Shown: positions 16,239 to 28,915 of the stretch, piece after piece
How positions within the stretch are numbered: the stretch's first letter is position 1
How the letters are laid out: every line of letters begins with the position of its first letter
DNA from: Thalassospira sp. ER-Se-21-Dark
GTDB lineage: Bacteria; Pseudomonadota; Alphaproteobacteria; Rhodospirillales; Thalassospiraceae
Direction of reading: 5' to 3'
DNA length: 64,000 bases
Assembly: GCF_017922435.1 (NCBI RefSeq)
Contig: NZ_VDEZ01000001.1
Coordinates: forward strand, 1,426,001 to 1,490,000
Translations under genes and position numbers: made by a program
Notes under the pieces: generated by a model
Told to the model about the DNA's origin: nothing
The model's input: only the letters and a program-made list of their open reading frames with translations
Databases searched by the model: none

Positions 16239-16961
16239 ATGACCCAGACCCTTGCCGCCAAAGACCGCATCTATTGCGCGATTGATACCACCGATCTTGA
16301 TCATGCAATCAATCTGGCATCGAAGCTGTCGGGTGTTATCGGCGGTGCCAAGCTTGGCAAGGAATTCTTCGCAGCCCACGGGCCACAAGGGGTCAGGGCG
16401 GTTGCCAAAACGGGCATGCCGATCTTTCTCGATGTCAAATATCACGATATTCCCAACACGGTGGCCGGTGCCATTCGCGCTGTCACGCCATTGGGTGTCA
16501 GGATCGTCAATGTCCATGCCGCCGGTGGTTTGGAGATGATGAAACGTGCCGGTGATGCGGCGCGCGAAGCCGCCGACAAAGCGGGCGTTGATGTACCGTG
16601 GGTGATTGCCGTAACCATCCTGACCAGTATGGACCAGGGCGATCTTGATGATGTCGGCCTCAAGGGCCCGATTGAAGATCGCGTGGTCAAGCTGGCGGAA
16701 CTGACCCAAAAGGCCGGTCTGGACGGTGTTGTCTGTTCCGCACAGGAAATCACGCCGGTGCGTAAGGCACTTGGCCCGGACTTCAAGCTGATCACCCCGG
16801 GTATTCGCCCAAGCTGGGCGGCAAGTGATGATCAGAAACGCATCGTTACCCCGGCCGATGCCGTCGCCATGGGAAGTGACGTTCTTGTGATTGGTCGACC
16901 GATCACCAAAGCCGAAGATCCGGTTGCTGCGGCGCAAAAAATCGTCGCTGAACTTTCCTGA
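16239..16961 (+). CDS. pyrF: Orotidine 5'-phosphate decarboxylase
   Basis: A 240-residue TIM-barrel enzyme making UMP from OMP, the last step of de novo pyrimidine synthesis. The catalytic D-x-K-x-x-D array is Asp65, Lys67 and Asp70 in LDVKYHDIPNT, with Lys38/Lys41 in GAKLGKE. The phosphate-gripping end is TPGIRPSW followed by VIGRPIT. The ATG at 16239 follows CGGAGGACCCC. It stands alone after the lapA terminator. Confidence 0.96.
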   Translation: MTQTLAAKDRIYCAIDTTDLDHAINLASKLSGVIGGAKLGKEFFAAHGPQGVRAVAKTGMPIFLDVKYHDIPNTVAGAIRAVTPLGVRIVNVHAAGGLEMMKRAGDAAREAADKAGVDVPWVIAVTILTSMDQGDLDDVGLKGPIEDRVVKLAELTQKAGLDGVVCSAQEITPVRKALGPDFKLITPGIRPSWAASDDQKRIVTPADAVAMGSDVLVIGRPITKAEDPVAAAQKIVAELS

Positions 16962-16996
16962 TCCACGATCCTCAATCTCTGCCTGTGCTGCATCAT

Positions 16997-17030
16997 GCCT
17001 GTGCCTTGCTGTAATGCAGGCAAGACAGGC
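16997..17030 (+). terminator. Hairpin downstream of pyrF
   Basis: Stem GCCTGT / ACAGGC plus CTTGC / GCAAG with a 2-nt bulge. There is no following T tract, so termination is uncertain. Confidence 0.3.
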
Positions 17031-17191
17031 TGCCATGCAAATTTCGCGATGGATTTGTTCACCGCATTATCTCAGAATTGAATCGTTTCAAAATTTGCTG
17101 CATGATGCATATCTCGCAGCTGCACAAAACGTTGGCCGCGTCACCCGCGCCCCCGCGTCACCTGCGCTAAAGTTAATCTGGATATTCTGAC

Positions 17192-18400
17192 ATGACAGAT
17201 ACCGTCACCCGCCCCGGATTTTTCGGGAATTTGCCGATTCTGGCCCTCGCCCTTGCGTCATTCGCGATCGGCACCACCGAGTTTGTCATCATGGGGCTTC
17301 TGCCCGATGTGGCGCTTGATCTTGGTGTGAGCATTCCCGATGCCGGACTGCTGGTGACGGGTTATGCACTCGGTGTGACTTTTGGCGCGCCGTTTCTGGC
17401 GATTGCCACCGCGCGCATGGACCGTCGACGGGCATTGCTGCTGCTGATTTCGATCTTCATTCTCGGCAACTTCCTGTGTGCGATTGCCCCTGATTACTGG
17501 CTGTTGATGGCGGCCCGTGTGGTCACTGCATTTTGCCATGGTGCGTTCTTCGGGCTGGGGGCTGTTGTCGCCTCAAACCTTGTCGCGCCACATAAACGGG
17601 TTCAGGCGATTGCCCTGATGTTTTCCGGTCTGACGCTGGCCAATGTGCTGGGCGTGCCGTTTGGCACCGCCCTTGGTCAGGAACTTGGCTGGCGTTCGAC
17701 CTTCTGGGCGGTTGTGGCAATCGGTGTTATTGCCGCCAGCGCGCTTTATGTTGCCCTGCCACGCCAGATTGCCGCATCGACGGGCAGTCTATGGCTTGAA
17801 GCCAAGTCTCTGGGCAAAAAACAGGTTCTGCTGGCGATGCTGATTTCGGTTCTGGCCTCGGCCAGCTTGTTCAGTGTCTTTACCTATATCACCCCGATGC
17901 TTCAGGAAATCACCGGCATTACCCCGCGTCAGGTAACCTATGTGTTGCTGCTGTTCGGGGTTGGCTTGACGGTAGGCAACTATATCGGCGGGCGTTTGGG
18001 TGACTGGCGTTTGATGCCCGCCATCATCATGGCCTTTGCCTTGCTGATTGCGATTCTTGCCCTGTTCACCGAAACGCTGACGTCGGTCATTCCGGCAGTC
18101 GCAACCGTGATGCTGTGGGGCGTGGTGGCCTTTGCACTGGTGTCCCCGCTTCAGATGCGGGTGGTGAACGAGGCATCCGATGCGCCAAACCTTGCCTCAA
18201 CCCTTAATCAGGGTGCCTTTAACCTCGGCAATGCGGCGGGCGCATGGTTTGGCGGTATTGCCATCACCCAGGGCGTTTCCTATCAGCATATCCCGTGGCT
18301 GGGAGCCGGAATTGCGGTTCTGGCCCTGTTGGCAACGGTCTGGAGCCATTTGCTTGATCGCCGCGACGAAGTCCTTGTCGAAAACGGCGCCAGCGCCTGA
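17192..18400 (+). CDS. MFS transporter, AraJ/YdhP-type
   Basis: A 402-residue major facilitator with 12 predicted transmembrane helices. The opening ALALASFAIGTTEFVIMGLLPDVA is typical of the AraJ/YdhP group, with the motif A-like loop ARMDRRRALL between helices 2 and 3. Such proteins export sugars or small drugs by proton antiport; the substrate is unknown. A single gene, with an upstream region of 230 bp and a bidirectional terminator shared with the convergent TauE-type gene. Confidence 0.88.
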   Translation: MTDTVTRPGFFGNLPILALALASFAIGTTEFVIMGLLPDVALDLGVSIPDAGLLVTGYALGVTFGAPFLAIATARMDRRRALLLLISIFILGNFLCAIAPDYWLLMAARVVTAFCHGAFFGLGAVVASNLVAPHKRVQAIALMFSGLTLANVLGVPFGTALGQELGWRSTFWAVVAIGVIAASALYVALPRQIAASTGSLWLEAKSLGKKQVLLAMLISVLASASLFSVFTYITPMLQEITGITPRQVTYVLLLFGVGLTVGNYIGGRLGDWRLMPAIIMAFALLIAILALFTETLTSVIPAVATVMLWGVVAFALVSPLQMRVVNEASDAPNLASTLNQGAFNLGNAAGAWFGGIAITQGVSYQHIPWLGAGIAVLALLATVWSHLLDRRDEVLVENGASA

Positions 18401-18407
18401 GTAAAAC

Positions 18408-18440
18408 AAAACCCGTCAGACTTACGCTTGACGGGTTTTT
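18408..18440. terminator. Bidirectional terminator between MFS and TauE genes
   Basis: Stem AAAACCCGTCA / TGACGGGTTTT with a loop of about 10 nt; T-rich sequence follows on both strands. Confidence 0.85.
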
Positions 18441-18467
18441 CTTTGACCGGTCGATAAGTCGTCGAGC

Positions 18468-19271
18468 TCAGCTTACCCAGTGGCGGATCTGATCCCAGCT
18501 TTGGCTGATGGTGGTCCCATACTGATCAATGATCAGCTTGATCGAAATCGCGATCGAGGTAACGACCAGAAGCGGCCTTACCAAACGTGCACCGACCTTC
18601 ATCACCATATGTGATCCGATCTGTGCGCCGATCAATGCGCCAACGGCCATCACCCCGCCAACAATCCAGACAACCTCACCCCCGGCGATAAACATCACTA
18701 AGGATGCAAAGTTCGAGGTGAAATTCAGAACCTTGGTATGGGCGGTTGCCTTGGTCATGTTGAAACCAAGCAGGGCAACAAAGGCGATGGAAAAGAACGA
18801 TCCGGTGCCCGGTCCAAAGAAGCCGTCATAGAACCCGATGCCAAACCCGGCGGTGAACGCAAAGGTCGCTTTGCCAATCATCTGATGGGCATCAATGTCA
18901 CCCACACGCGGCGAAAACAGGAAATAAAGCGCAATCAGGATCAAAAGCCCCGGCAGGATGGTCATCAGAATACCGGGATCAAGCATCTGCACCAGAACCG
19001 TACCGAGTGCTGATCCGGCAAAGGTCAGAACAATCGCCAAAACCATATGGCGCGGATCAACATGCCCCTTGCGAATGAAATTAAGCGATGCACTGAAACT
19101 GCCAAAACTGCCTTGCAACTTGTTGGTCGCCAATGCCTGGGCCGGCGTGACACCCGCCCACAACAGGGCCGGGATGGTAATCAACCCACCGCCGCCTGCA
19201 ATCGCATCGACAAAACCGGCAAGGGTGGCAACCGCAAACAGGATCACTAAAAGATCAAAACCAAATTCCAT
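18468..19271 (-). CDS. TauE/SafE (TSUP) family membrane permease
   Basis: A 267-residue protein with about eight transmembrane segments. The family signature near the start, VDAIAGGGGLITIPALL, and the internal repeat GFYDGFFGPGTGSFFSIAFV are both clear; each half has the glycine-rich motif typical of TSUP. Members move sulfite, sulfoacetate or other organosulfur anions. The ATG at 19271 fits membrane protein homology; a longer frame to 19400 runs into the intergenic region. It is divergent from mutM and not next to sulfur genes, so the substrate is unassigned. Confidence 0.88.
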   Translation of the reverse strand: MEFGFDLLVILFAVATLAGFVDAIAGGGGLITIPALLWAGVTPAQALATNKLQGSFGSFSASLNFIRKGHVDPRHMVLAIVLTFAGSALGTVLVQMLDPGILMTILPGLLILIALYFLFSPRVGDIDAHQMIGKATFAFTAGFGIGFYDGFFGPGTGSFFSIAFVALLGFNMTKATAHTKVLNFTSNFASLVMFIAGGEVVWIVGGVMAVGALIGAQIGSHMVMKVGARLVRPLLVVTSIAISIKLIIDQYGTTISQSWDQIRHWVS

Positions 19272-19446
19272 CTGGTCGCTTTCAAATTGGGGCGCGACCG
19301 CACAACTGGGGGCGATGCGGTCTGTCAAAACAGCGCACATCATATGGCTTTGCGTGCACGCGTCCAGTGGGATCGATTTCAGTCGTTGAATTGCGCGCAA
19401 GCCGTAGTCTAAAAGTCACACACCCTTGTTTATATGAGTTCCAGAT

Positions 19447-20286
19447 ATGCCCGAATTGCCAGAGGTCGAAACAGTCACCCGTGGTCTGACACCCGTCATG
19501 GAAGGACGGGTGGTCAATCATGTGGTGCAACGACGTGCGAACCTGCGCTTTCCCTTCCCGGAGAGGTTTGTTGATCGCATGGCCGGGCGCACCATCAATC
19601 AGCTGACCCGGCGGGCAAAATACATTCTGGGCTACCTTGATGACGGGCAGGTGCTGCTGATCCATCTTGGCATGTCTGGTCGCATGACCATTCACAATGA
19701 TCCGACTGTCGAAGTGCCCGAAGCGGGCAAGCATGACCATGTCGATTTTGTCATGGCCGACGGGGCCGTTGTGCGGTTCAACGATCCGCGGCGCTTTGGT
19801 GTCATCACCCTGATCGCGGGCGACGAGGTCGCCAGTCACAAAATGCTGGCCGGTATCGGTCCCGAGCCGCTTGGCAATGCGTTTAATGCCGACGTGCTGG
19901 CGGCGGGAATCGCCAAACGGGCAAGCCCGATCAAGACCGTGCTGCTGGATCAGAAACTGGTGGCTGGTCTTGGCAATATCTATGTCTGCGAAGCCCTGTT
20001 CCGATCAGGCATCGCGCCGGACCGTCTGGCAAAGGATCTCAAACCCGGCGAAATCGAACGGCTGTATCGCGAAATCCGTCTGGTGCTGGAAGATGCGATT
20101 GCTGCCGGTGGTTCAAGCCTTAAGGACTACCGCCAAAGCAATGGCGAGCTTGGCTATTTCCAGCACAATTTCCGTGTCTATGGCCGCGAAGGCGAAACCT
20201 GCATCGCCGATGGCTGCGATAGCACCATCGCGCGTATTGTTCAGGCCGGCCGGTCGACCTTCTTCTGCCCAACCTGTCAGAAATAA
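19447..20286 (+). CDS. mutM: Formamidopyrimidine-DNA glycosylase
   Basis: A 279-residue base-excision repair enzyme removing 8-oxoguanine and cleaving the abasic site. After Met1 the catalytic Pro2-Glu3 begins MPELPEVETVTRGL. The void-filling helix region and the LAGLGNIYV-like motif (VAGLGNIYVCEAL) are present, and the C-terminal zinc finger ends CPTCQK with the first pair spaced Cys-x4-Cys. The gene is divergent from the TauE-type permease and 185 bp ahead of enoyl-CoA hydratase. Confidence 0.96.
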   Translation: MPELPEVETVTRGLTPVMEGRVVNHVVQRRANLRFPFPERFVDRMAGRTINQLTRRAKYILGYLDDGQVLLIHLGMSGRMTIHNDPTVEVPEAGKHDHVDFVMADGAVVRFNDPRRFGVITLIAGDEVASHKMLAGIGPEPLGNAFNADVLAAGIAKRASPIKTVLLDQKLVAGLGNIYVCEALFRSGIAPDRLAKDLKPGEIERLYREIRLVLEDAIAAGGSSLKDYRQSNGELGYFQHNFRVYGREGETCIADGCDSTIARIVQAGRSTFFCPTCQK

Positions 20287-20471
20287 TATGGGCGGTGACC
20301 GTCTCTGAAAGTCGGGGAAGGTGTGGCGCCGATAACAGGTTCGGTTGCGGCCCGGGATCAAAATCGGTAAAACAGTATCAAATTATGGTTTCAGGCGAAT
20401 CGGCCCGATAACCCCACAGCGACTCACATCCGGAGTCCCGCGGGCCGAACAGCGATAAAAGGATCACTTGC

Positions 20472-21248
20472 ATGTCTTATGAAAACATCATCGCCGAGAA
20501 AAAGGGCAATGTCGGCCTGATCACGCTTAACCGTCCCAAGGCGCTCAATGCGCTTTGTGATGCGTTGATCAAGGATATCGGTGCTGCTCTTGATGATTTC
20601 GAATCCGATGAAGGCATCCGCGCCATCGTCATTACCGGGTCGGACCGCGCCTTTGCCGCCGGTGCCGACATCAAGGAAATGGCCGATTACGACTATATGG
20701 ACGTTTATAAAAACGACTTCATCACCAAGGGCTGGACCCGCGTTGCAAGCTGCCGCAAGCCGACCATTGCCGCGGTCGCCGGATTCGCATTGGGTGGTGG
20801 CTGTGAAATGGCGATGATGTGCGACATCATGATTGCCGCCGACACCGCCAAGTTCGGTCAGCCGGAAATCACCATCGGCACCATTCCCGGTGCGGGCGGG
20901 ACACAGCGCCTGACCCGTGCAGTTGGCAAGGCCAAGGCGATGGAAATGTGCCTGACCGGGCGCATGATGGATGCCGAAGAAGCCGAGCGTGCCGGACTGG
21001 TGGCGCGAATCGTCCCAGCCGACTCGCTGCTCGATGAAGCCATGCAACTGGCCGAAAAGATCGCCTCCTTCTCGGGCCCGGTGTCGATGAAGGTCAAGGA
21101 ATCGGTCAACAAGGCCTATGAGATGACCCTGACCGAGGGCCTGATGTTCGAACGTCGTGAATTCCATTCGACCTTCGCACTCGAAGATCGCGCCGAAGGC
21201 ATGAAAGCCTTTGGCGAGAAACGTAAGCCTGCCTTCAAGCACCGCTGA
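20472..21248 (+). CDS. Enoyl-CoA hydratase (crotonase family)
   Basis: A 258-residue crotonase hydrating 2-enoyl-CoA in beta-oxidation. Both catalytic glutamates are present, Glu112 in GGGCE and Glu132 in GQPEITIG; the oxyanion-hole segment [11 protein letters not shown] lies at 60-70. All of these match mitochondrial-type short-chain enoyl-CoA hydratases. It is a single gene between mutM and rpsT, an order repeated in many alphaproteobacteria. Substrate chain length cannot be read. Confidence 0.92.
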   Translation: MSYENIIAEKKGNVGLITLNRPKALNALCDALIKDIGAALDDFESDEGIRAIVITGSDRAFAAGADIKEMADYDYMDVYKNDFITKGWTRVASCRKPTIAAVAGFALGGGCEMAMMCDIMIAADTAKFGQPEITIGTIPGAGGTQRLTRAVGKAKAMEMCLTGRMMDAEEAERAGLVARIVPADSLLDEAMQLAEKIASFSGPVSMKVKESVNKAYEMTLTEGLMFERREFHSTFALEDRAEGMKAFGEKRKPAFKHR

Positions 21249-21359
21249 TTGCGGGGTGATCAGGGCAAGTTGACCTCTGATTCCGTGCCTTCATATCTGC
21301 CTTGCGGCGCAAAAGAGTCCGAAGCCGCAGAAATTGAGGCATTATGGCGGTATCGGGGG

Positions 21360-21388
21360 TTGACGAGGGTTTCGGACAGAGCTATAAG
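21360..21388 (+). promoter_or_regulatory. Sigma-70-type promoter of rpsT
   Basis: TTGACG and TATAAG separated by exactly 17 bp, 46 bp ahead of the rpsT start. Confidence 0.7.
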
Positions 21389-21434
21389 CCGCGCTCCGAA
21401 TTACGTAACATTTGTTTGAAGAGACAGGTTCGCA

Positions 21435-21695
21435 ATGGCTCACCATAAATCGGCCAAGAAGCGCATTCGCCGCAACGCCGCACGTGCAGAAGTTAATGGT
21501 GCACGTATCGGTCGCATTCGTACCTTCGTTAAGAAGGTCGAGGCTGCGCTGAACACTGGCGATAAAGATGCTGCTCTGGCTGCGATGAAAATCGCTGAGC
21601 CGGAAATGGCGCGTGGCGCACAGCTTGGTGTTCTGCACAAGAACACCGTTGCTCGCAAGGTTTCGCGCCTGACCGCGCGTATCAAAGCGCTTTAA
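21435..21695 (+). CDS. rpsT: 30S ribosomal protein S20
   Basis: An 86-residue basic protein starting [17 protein letters not shown], the classic S20 opening, ending with [13 protein letters not shown]. It binds 16S rRNA early in 30S assembly. GAGACAGG precedes the ATG. It has its own strong promoter and a terminator, and sits directly upstream of dnaA as in many alphaproteobacteria. Confidence 0.97.
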   Translation: MAHHKSAKKRIRRNAARAEVNGARIGRIRTFVKKVEAALNTGDKDAALAAMKIAEPEMARGAQLGVLHKNTVARKVSRLTARIKAL

Positions 21696-21721
21696 TTTAT
21701 CCCTTACGGGATGGCGAGTCG

Positions 21722-21750
21722 AAGGCCGCACCTCGGGTGCGGCCTTTTCG
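21722..21750 (+). terminator. Intrinsic terminator of rpsT
   Basis: Perfect 11-bp stem AAGGCCGCACC / GGTGCGGCCTT with a TCG loop, followed by TT. Confidence 0.8.
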
Positions 21751-21870
21751 CTGCCCGGATTTCGCAGAATCACCTTTTGTTCCTTGGTTGCGCGGGTGCA
21801 AGAAACCGCAGAAAACAAGGGCCGTTTTGGTTGCGAAATCCTTTTAACGTTCTGTTAAAGATCGCCTTGC

Positions 21871-21889
21871 CTGATGTGGGTCACATCAG
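21871..21889. promoter_or_regulatory. Perfect inverted repeat in the dnaA upstream region
   Basis: CTGATGTG-GGT-CACATCAG, 8-bp arms around a 3-bp centre, about 200 bp ahead of the dnaA start. It has the form of a dimeric regulator site. No regulator can be named from the sequence alone. Confidence 0.45.
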
Positions 21890-22084
21890 TACAGTGTTTG
21901 AACTTCGCAGGCCGCGCAAAGCGACCAGTGACGAAGAACTAAAAACAAAAGGCGCGAGTACACTTCCTGATTTTGTGGAAGGCCAACGTGTTGGTCACTG
22001 CGGTGATCAACGCGACACAGTATCGTTTTGTCTTTTGCGGTCTTTGTGGTGGTGAAATCGGGATATCGGGGAAAGGTTCTTACA

Positions 22085-23650
22085 GTGCAGCACGCCGTGA
22101 GGGACACACAATCGGCACTTGGCCAATCCAGCGGGGGGATTGCGGGTGACCAGCACGCAGCACTTGATGATCACGCAGTGGCAACCTGGCAAGTCGTACG
22201 TGAAAAGCTGCGCGCCGAATTTGGCGCAACAGCCTATCGCTATTGGCTGGAGCCCGTTGCCCTGATGGCAGTAGAAGCCGGCGTGGCCCGTTTGGGTGCA
22301 CCGACTCGTGCCATGCGTGACTGGGTGACGCAGCACTACCTCGACCGTATCCAGAATTTCTGGCACGCCGAAGATTCCGATGTGCATTTCGTTGAAATCA
22401 ATATCGTTTCGGGCGCGACTGCGCAGAACGATGCGTCTGCTTCGGGTTCTTCTTCGGCCAAATCGACATCGGCAAACGCCACGACCGCGCGTGCCAAATC
22501 CGCGCGCACTTCCCATTCGTCAGGCCATTCCCCAAGCCATTCGACGGAAAACAATACCGTGGTCAGTGCGCCGTCCCAGTCAAATGGATCGGGCCGCACC
22601 GCCATTGCCAGCATGTCTGATGACGGCATCTCGGCTGCTCTGGATCCGCGCTACACCTTTGATAACTTTGTGCTGGGCAAGCCAAACGAGTTCGCCTATG
22701 CCGCCGCCCGCCGTCTGGCAGAGGCCGAATCGGTGCCGTTCAACCCGCTGTTCCTCTATGGTGGCGTTGGTCTTGGTAAAACCCACCTGATGCATGCGAT
22801 TGCCTGGCATATCCGCCGCACTCAGCCGCACCGCACGGTGATCTACCTGTCGGCCGAAAAATTCATGTATCGCTTTATTCGGGCGCTGCGCGACAAGAAC
22901 ACGGTCGATTTCAAGGACCAGTTCCGCTCGGTCGATGTGCTGATGGTTGATGATGTCCAGTTCATCTCGGGCAAGGATTCGACCCAGGAAGAATTCTTCC
23001 ACACCTTCAACGCGCTGGTCGATCAGGGCCGTCAGATCATTGTGTCTGCGGATAAATCGCCATCCGATCTTGAAGATATCGAAGAACGCCTGCGTTCGCG
23101 TCTGGGCTCTGGCCTTGTGGCCGATATTCACGCCACCACCTACGAGCTCCGTCTGGGCATCCTGGAGGCCAAGGCCGAGCGTCAGGGTGTCGAACTGCCC
23201 CAGCGTGTTATGGAATTCCTTGCCCACAAGATCACCGCCAACGTGCGTGAGCTCGAAGGCGCGCTTAACCGCGTGATTGCGCATTCCCAGCTGGTCGGTC
23301 GCGAGATCGGGCTGGAAATGGTTCAGGACATCCTCCACGACGTTCTGCGCGCGTCCGAGCGCCGGGTTTCGATCGAGGAAATCCAGAAACGCGTGGCCGA
23401 GCATTTCAACATCAAGGTGTCCGACATGCATTCCGCCCGCCGTGCGCGTGCGGTTGCCCGTCCGCGTCAGGTGGCAATGTATCTGTCCAAGCAGCTCACC
23501 ACCCACTCGTTGCCGGAAATTGGCCGCAAGTTTGGCGGTCGTGACCACACCACGGTGATGCATGCCGTGCGCAAGATCGAAGAACTGCACGGAACGGATC
23601 CGTCGCTCTGCGAAGATATCGATCTTCTGCGTCGGATGCTCGAAAGCTGA
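22085..23650 (+). CDS. dnaA: Chromosomal replication initiator DnaA
   Basis: A 521-residue AAA+ initiator that opens the replication origin. Domain I (about 30-100) includes TWQVVREKLRAEFG; a Ser/Thr-rich linker follows; the AAA+ domain has Walker A GGVGLGKTH near 225 and Walker B LMVDDVQFI near 286; the C-terminal DNA-binding domain carries the DnaA signature GGRDHTTVMHAV near 484. The GTG at 22085 was chosen because GGAAAGG precedes it; longer in-frame extension lacks support. A terminator follows, so dnaN has its own promoter. Confidence 0.96.
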   Translation: MQHAVRDTQSALGQSSGGIAGDQHAALDDHAVATWQVVREKLRAEFGATAYRYWLEPVALMAVEAGVARLGAPTRAMRDWVTQHYLDRIQNFWHAEDSDVHFVEINIVSGATAQNDASASGSSSAKSTSANATTARAKSARTSHSSGHSPSHSTENNTVVSAPSQSNGSGRTAIASMSDDGISAALDPRYTFDNFVLGKPNEFAYAAARRLAEAESVPFNPLFLYGGVGLGKTHLMHAIAWHIRRTQPHRTVIYLSAEKFMYRFIRALRDKNTVDFKDQFRSVDVLMVDDVQFISGKDSTQEEFFHTFNALVDQGRQIIVSADKSPSDLEDIEERLRSRLGSGLVADIHATTYELRLGILEAKAERQGVELPQRVMEFLAHKITANVRELEGALNRVIAHSQLVGREIGLEMVQDILHDVLRASERRVSIEEIQKRVAEHFNIKVSDMHSARRARAVARPRQVAMYLSKQLTTHSLPEIGRKFGGRDHTTVMHAVRKIEELHGTDPSLCEDIDLLRRMLES

Positions 23651-23690
23651 TTGCACGCAAAAGCCTGTCGAAACGTCGTTGTTCAAGATG

Positions 23691-23725
23691 AAATCCGCCG
23701 CGTTTTCCGGCGGATTTTGTTTTTG
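23691..23725 (+). terminator. Intrinsic terminator of dnaA
   Basis: Stem AAATCCGCCG / CGGCGGATTT with a 7-nt loop, followed by TGTTTTTG. Confidence 0.85.
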
Positions 23726-23877
23726 AATCAGCTGGATTCTTAGCTGCAATTTTATCGCCGAAACTGCGAGTCGCACGGTTTGCGCCGCTTTGCGCGTTCG
23801 GGGCGTATTTTTGTCCGCCGACTCCTTTTATTTGCTTGGGTTTAGGCCGTAAAAATCCTTCGATTTCCATGCCAGCA

Positions 23878-23886
23878 TGTTATAAT
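23878..23886 (+). promoter_or_regulatory. Extended -10 promoter upstream of dnaN
   Basis: TGTTATAAT is a perfect -10 with the extended TG, 94 bp before the dnaN start. A weak -35-like TTCGAT lies 16 bp upstream (23859-23864). A short hairpin CACCC-GAAA-GGGTG lies in the leader at about 23898-23911. Confidence 0.5.
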
Positions 23887-23979
23887 GCGATTTCCGCACC
23901 CGAAAGGGTGTGGGTCAGGTAAGAAAACTGATTAAAAATCAATTTGTTAAACGAATACTGACAGACGGATAGGACGGGC

Positions 23980-25098
23980 ATGAAGCTGACCATCGAACGC
24001 GCGGCGCTGTTGAAATCGCTGACCCATGTTCAAAGCGTTGTTGAACGACGTAACACCATTCCGATTCTGTCCAATATTTTGCTCCGGGCAGAGAATGATC
24101 GTCTTGCGCTGACCGCGACCGATATGGACCTCGAAGTCATCGAAACCACGACGGCCGAGGTGTCCGAACCGGGCGCGACCACGACCCCTGCCCATACGCT
24201 TTATGAAATCGTGCGCAAGCTGCCCGAAGGCTCCCAGGTGCAAATCTCGCTTGAGCCGGGTGCAGGCCGTCTGACCCTTTCTGCCGGTCGTTCGAAGTTC
24301 AATCTTGCCGTTCTGCCGGTTGATGATTTCCCGGTGATGTCCGGTGGCGACCTTCCGGTCAGCTTCGGCCTGGCTGCGGCCGAACTGCGTGGCCTGATTG
24401 ACCGTGCCGAGTTCGCGATCTCGACCGAGGAAACCCGTTACTACCTCAACGGGATTTATTTCCATGCCACCGACGCCGAAGGCACCAAAATCCTGCGCGC
24501 GGTTGCAACCGATGGTCACCGTTTGGCGCGCGTCGAGGCGCCGCTGCCTGATGGTGCGGAAAACATGCCGGGCGTCATCGTGCCGCGCAAAACTGTTGGT
24601 GAACTGCGTAAACTGATCGAGGAAACCGGCGAAGCCGTCGATATCGCGCTGTCGGATACCAAAATCCGCTTTGGCTTCGGCGATGCGGTGCTGACCTCCA
24701 AGCTGATTGACGGTACCTTCCCGGATTACGAACGCGTGATCCCGTCGGGCAACGACAAGACCCTTGATATCGAATGCAAGGCATTTGCCGATGCGGTCGA
24801 CCGTGTGTCGGCGATCTCGATTGAAAAATCGCGTGCGGTGAAGGTTGTTCTGTCGGGCAATACCCTGACTCTTTCGGCCTCCAGCCCCGAACACGGCACC
24901 GCGTCCGAGGAGCTTGAAATCAACTACGACGCCGAGGATATCGAAATCGGCTTTAACTCGCGCTATCTGCTCGACATCGCCAAGCAGGTAAAGGGCGATA
25001 CGCTTAACCTTCTGATGTCGGACGGATCCAGCCCGACCATTCTGCGTGACACCGACGACCTTTCGGCATTGTACGTTCTGATGCCGATGCGTGTTTGA
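23980..25098 (+). CDS. dnaN: DNA polymerase III subunit beta (sliding clamp)
   Basis: A 372-residue ring clamp that tethers polymerase III to DNA. It opens MKLTIERAALLKSL and ends with SALYVLMPMRV, the conserved C-terminus near the protein-binding pocket. Three clamp domains of about 120 residues each can be followed; the middle one begins around AELRGLIDRAEFAIS. GATAGGAC precedes the ATG. Sits in the classic dnaA-dnaN-recF-gyrB order. Confidence 0.97.
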   Translation: MKLTIERAALLKSLTHVQSVVERRNTIPILSNILLRAENDRLALTATDMDLEVIETTTAEVSEPGATTTPAHTLYEIVRKLPEGSQVQISLEPGAGRLTLSAGRSKFNLAVLPVDDFPVMSGGDLPVSFGLAAAELRGLIDRAEFAISTEETRYYLNGIYFHATDAEGTKILRAVATDGHRLARVEAPLPDGAENMPGVIVPRKTVGELRKLIEETGEAVDIALSDTKIRFGFGDAVLTSKLIDGTFPDYERVIPSGNDKTLDIECKAFADAVDRVSAISIEKSRAVKVVLSGNTLTLSASSPEHGTASEELEINYDAEDIEIGFNSRYLLDIAKQVKGDTLNLLMSDGSSPTILRDTDDLSALYVLMPMRV

Positions 25099-25162
25099 CG
25101 GTTAGTACGATCAAGCTGTGGCTGCTCTTGCCAATAACCTCATGCCAAAAGACGGGGTGTCG

Positions 25163-28799
<3,637 letters not shown>

Positions 28800-28835
28800 G
28801 CGACCTTGACGTTGTAAGATCACGCCAAGAAAAAC

Positions 28836-28872
28836 AAAGCCGGAGATGGGAAAACCATCTCCGGCTTTTTCT
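28836..28872. terminator. Bidirectional terminator between gyrB and transaminase
   Basis: Perfect 14-bp stem AAAGCCGGAGATGG / CCATCTCCGGCTTT with a GAAAA loop; T runs on both strands. Confidence 0.9.
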
Positions 28873-28915
28873 TTGGTGCGCCTCGCGTGCTAATTTTTGC
28901 ACAGCGATTTTCAAA

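Larger units (their letters stand above)
21696..22084. other. rpsT-dnaA intergenic region
   Basis: About 390 bp holding the rpsT terminator, a short inverted repeat CTTTTAAC / GTTAAAG (21841-21860) and the palindrome at 21871. I found no consensus DnaA boxes (TTATCCACA or its reverse) by reading, so I do not call an origin here. Confidence 0.5.
23651..23979. other. dnaA-dnaN intergenic region
   Basis: About 330 bp holding the dnaA terminator, the extended -10 promoter and a GAAA-loop hairpin. No DnaA boxes were recognised by eye and no gene is seen. Confidence 0.5.

Noticed and set aside
21696-22084. Replication origin beside dnaA
   Set aside because: No consensus DnaA boxes or clear unwinding element found by reading.
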